NCBI GenBank assembly: GCA_009391275.1 | Contig: VEXF01000003.1 | Location: 1-64,000 of the forward strand | Source of the DNA: SAR202 cluster bacterium AD-804-J14_MRT_500m | GTDB taxonomy: Bacteria > Chloroflexota > Dehalococcoidia > UBA3495 > GCA-2712585 | Length of the DNA stretch: 64,000 nt | Reading direction: 5' to 3' | In this document: positions 62,235 through 64,000 of the stretch, in pieces | Layout of the letters: every line of letters starts with the position of its first letter | How positions within the stretch are numbered: position 1 is the first letter of the stretch | Notes under the pieces: model-generated | Databases searched by the model: none | What the model saw: the letters and a program-made list of their open reading frames with translations, nothing else | Told to the model about the DNA's origin: nothing | Position numbers and translations under genes: made by a program

Positions 62235-63227
62235 TTATGATGTCAACCGAGGGAATATGATATCTCTAAAAGCCGCTATTTCGGGTATGGGCATATCATA
62301 TCCTCCTTCGATAGAGTGGACTGGGAAGACGAATATGTGTTCTGCTCCTGCCTCATCTCGAGCCCTAATTAGAGATTCAGCACATTGTTGGGGAGTGCCA
62401 AATAGCCCGAACACATCGCTGATTCTTTCTGCGATATCGTCCGTTATTTGATCGGGCGAAATGTCCCTCGGCAGGTCAATTCCGGATTCTCTAAACCATC
62501 GGAAATTAGCTTTGCTTGGATAATGTAGCCACGGCAATGTCGGGGACATCCATCGTTGAGGCCATCGACGGGACATTGTTCCATCTGAGTCTATAGACAT
62601 GTCAACAATGAATATCGTCGGAAAATCTTGTAATGTTCTCCCTGAACGTTTAGCTCCATCCTGCAATAATTTCCTTGCGGAGGATATCGCATTTGGATGG
62701 AGTCCGACTCTTAGCATGACTCCATCTGCTACTTCTCCGGCAAGTTTAATCATTTCAGGCCCAGCTGCAGTCATATACACTGGTGTGGGTTTAGAAGAAG
62801 TATTGCGCATGCTAGACTGTGTGGTACCCATGGACATTGTTTCTCCGCAAAGAAGTCCTTTGATAGTATTAAATGCATGCCTCATTTCATGAAGGGTGGC
62901 TCTGGGATGACCGATGTTCCCTACTGAGAGGAAGCCCGGCCCAATGGTAAGTAGGACTCTTTCAGGAGCTATTTCTTCGAGAGTATGAGCCAGGGAGGCT
63001 AACACCGCAGGGTGACGAGTGATCGGGTTAGATGTCACCGGATACAATTTCAGATGTTCGGTTTGTTCGGCCGCCAAGGCTAATGTTACAAAAACGTCAC
63101 GTCCACTATGCTGATGATCATGGACTCCTACTCCGTTAAATCCAACTGTTTCACATAGCCCAATGAATTTGGCCGTTTCCTTTACAGGTAGCCCAACCGG
63201 GACTCTTATATCTATCGTCATGCTCAT
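62235..63227 (-). CDS. LLM-class oxidoreductase, Mer-like
   Basis: The 330-residue TIM-barrel protein begins TIDIRVPVGLPVKETAKFIG and has VGVHDHQHSGRDVFVTLALAAEQTEHLKLYPVTSNPITRHP, VLLTIGPGFLSVG, PVYMTAAGPEMIKLAGEVADGVML and LFGTPQQCAESLIRARDEAGAEHIFVFP. The pattern (HDH, SNPITRHP, GPEMIKLAGEVADG) matches the F420-dependent, methylene-tetrahydromethanopterin-reductase-like branch. It lies upstream of the amidohydrolase on the same strand. Confidence 0.87.
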   Translation of the reverse strand: MSMTIDIRVPVGLPVKETAKFIGLCETVGFNGVGVHDHQHSGRDVFVTLALAAEQTEHLKLYPVTSNPITRHPAVLASLAHTLEEIAPERVLLTIGPGFLSVGNIGHPRATLHEMRHAFNTIKGLLCGETMSMGTTQSSMRNTSSKPTPVYMTAAGPEMIKLAGEVADGVMLRVGLHPNAISSARKLLQDGAKRSGRTLQDFPTIFIVDMSIDSDGTMSRRWPQRWMSPTLPWLHYPSKANFRWFRESGIDLPRDISPDQITDDIAERISDVFGLFGTPQQCAESLIRARDEAGAEHIFVFPVHSIEGGYDMPIPEIAAFRDIIFPRLTS

Positions 63228-63389
63228 GGGAACACGTATCCCTTCACAAACATATTATTTACCAAACTCCGTTAATATCCTGATGTCAAAATTGTTGTCC
63301 TAGTTGTGCAAGAATAAACTGGTCACCTCTAGTTTACTGTACAAGACTCAGCTAATATGTATCGAATCTGAAAATCGAGGGTTTGTGAT

Positions 63390-64000
63390 ATGGAGATCTT
63401 AGTTTCCGGCTCTTTGGCCTATGATAGGATTATGGATTTTCCCGGTCTTTTTTCTGAACATATTATGCCGGACAAGATAGACAATATTAATGTCAGCTTC
63501 ACAGTAAATGGTCTTGTTGAAAATTTTGGTGGCACGGCTGGGAACATTGCGTTTGCTTTATCGCAATTGGGCGAGAGCCCTCGGATTATTTCGTCAATCG
63601 GACACGATTATCATAGGTATTTCCGATGGCTGGATGAACATAGCTTAGTACAGGACAATATTCGTGTAATACAAGAGGAACCAACAGCGTCAGCTTATAT
63701 AACCACCGATCAGCACGATAACCAGATCACAGGGTTCAATCCTGGAGCCATGAAATATTCTGCCGAGGTTGATTTCAGTGGACTTGGTCGTGATCGTTGT
63801 ATAGCCATCATAGCACCAGGGAACTTAGATGACATGGCGAATTTGTCGAAGGAATATAAATTGAGAGATATTTTCACCATATTTGATCCAGGCCAGTCTC
63901 TTCCTATATGGGAAGCCGGAAAACTTTCCGAGTGTATCGAACGCTCTCAGATTTTGATTTCCAATGACTACGAGCAGAGTCTCATCTGTGGAAAGACCGG
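63390..64000 (+). CDS. PfkB-family kinase, adenosine/ribokinase-like (partial, runs off the window)
   Basis: An ATG at 63390 with GAGGG 8 bases upstream starts a frame that stays open to the window end, at least 203 codons. It reads VSGSLAYDRIMDFPG, NVSFTVNGLVENFGG, GTAGNIAFALSQLGESPR and GFNPGAMKYSAEV, then EQSLICGKTG at the edge. GGTAGNIA is the PfkB N-terminal signature, and the pattern is closest to adenosine-kinase-like members. The C-terminal catalytic GAGD motif lies beyond the window. Confidence 0.85.
   Translation, partial: MEILVSGSLAYDRIMDFPGLFSEHIMPDKIDNINVSFTVNGLVENFGGTAGNIAFALSQLGESPRIISSIGHDYHRYFRWLDEHSLVQDNIRVIQEEPTASAYITTDQHDNQITGFNPGAMKYSAEVDFSGLGRDRCIAIIAPGNLDDMANLSKEYKLRDIFTIFDPGQSLPIWEAGKLSECIERSQILISNDYEQSLICGKT

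Noticed and set aside
1..64000. CRISPR arrays, insertion sequences, phage genes
   Set aside because: No regularly spaced repeats, transposase motifs or phage structural genes were seen on either strand.

Overview
Gene content and style suggest a marine Chloroflexota bacterium of the SAR202 type, although no rRNA or phylogenetic marker lies in the window to prove it. The support is the repertoire: six luciferase-like flavin monooxygenases (LLM family), five short-chain dehydrogenases, two zinc-independent quinone-oxidoreductase-like dehydrogenases, four MFS transporters, several amidohydrolases, NHL/SMP-30 beta-propellers, a GMC oxidase, a phosphotriesterase-like lactonase, HpaB and a PPOX-class F420/FMN protein. 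Many small operons alternate in orientation, and GTG or TTG starts are frequent. No insertion sequence, integrase, phage gene or CRISPR array was seen.

Layout. 1-2.7 kb: an N-terminally truncated copper P-type ATPase, a YHS-domain protein and a one-cysteine glutaredoxin-like protein, ending at tRNA-Asp. 2.8-6.8 kb: an MFS gene, then a tight minus-strand operon DUF6092-like / nitroreductase / SDR / LLM with two 4-base overlaps. 7-14.9 kb: D-aminoacylase-like amidohydrolase, aspartate dehydrogenase, amidase, a beta-propeller with the full catalytic set of peptidyl-hydroxyglycine lyase (PAL), an amidohydrolase-2 and an LLM gene. 15-19 kb: SDR, LLM, an unrecognised internally duplicated protein and a VOC dioxygenase-like protein. 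19.6-31.2 kb: transporters, HbpS-like, CMD-like, globin sensor, deacetylase, hydrolase, two LLM genes, CinA-C, epimerase and quinone reductase. 31.5-38.6 kb: an SRAP-domain DNA-repair gene, an MFS gene, then an inducible mutagenesis cassette imuB / DUF6504 / dnaE2 with a LexA-box-like sequence inside the imuB promoter spacer. 38.9-47 kb: a second PAL-like propeller, two tandem SDR genes carrying a nearly identical 182-bp block, a RidA-like protein, a VAO-type FAD oxidase, a small ORF, a hydrolase, a quinone reductase and a stand-alone 5'-3' exonuclease. 47-64 kb: DUF1800 and NHL proteins, HpaB, a MetE-like protein, a CocE hydrolase with a FlK-like thioesterase, an SDR lacking the catalytic Tyr and Lys, a phosphotriesterase-like protein, a PPOX protein, an SMP-30 / GMC / phosphatase operon, an amidohydrolase, an LLM gene and the start of a PfkB kinase.

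Together the genes look like a catabolic toolbox for oxidised, recalcitrant organic matter. Flavin or F420 monooxygenases, dehydrogenases, hydrolases, lactonases and lyases are served by MFS importers or exporters. A DNA-damage response module and a few metal or redox genes sit among them. Substrate assignments are inference; the families themselves are recognisable from motifs listed in the entries.
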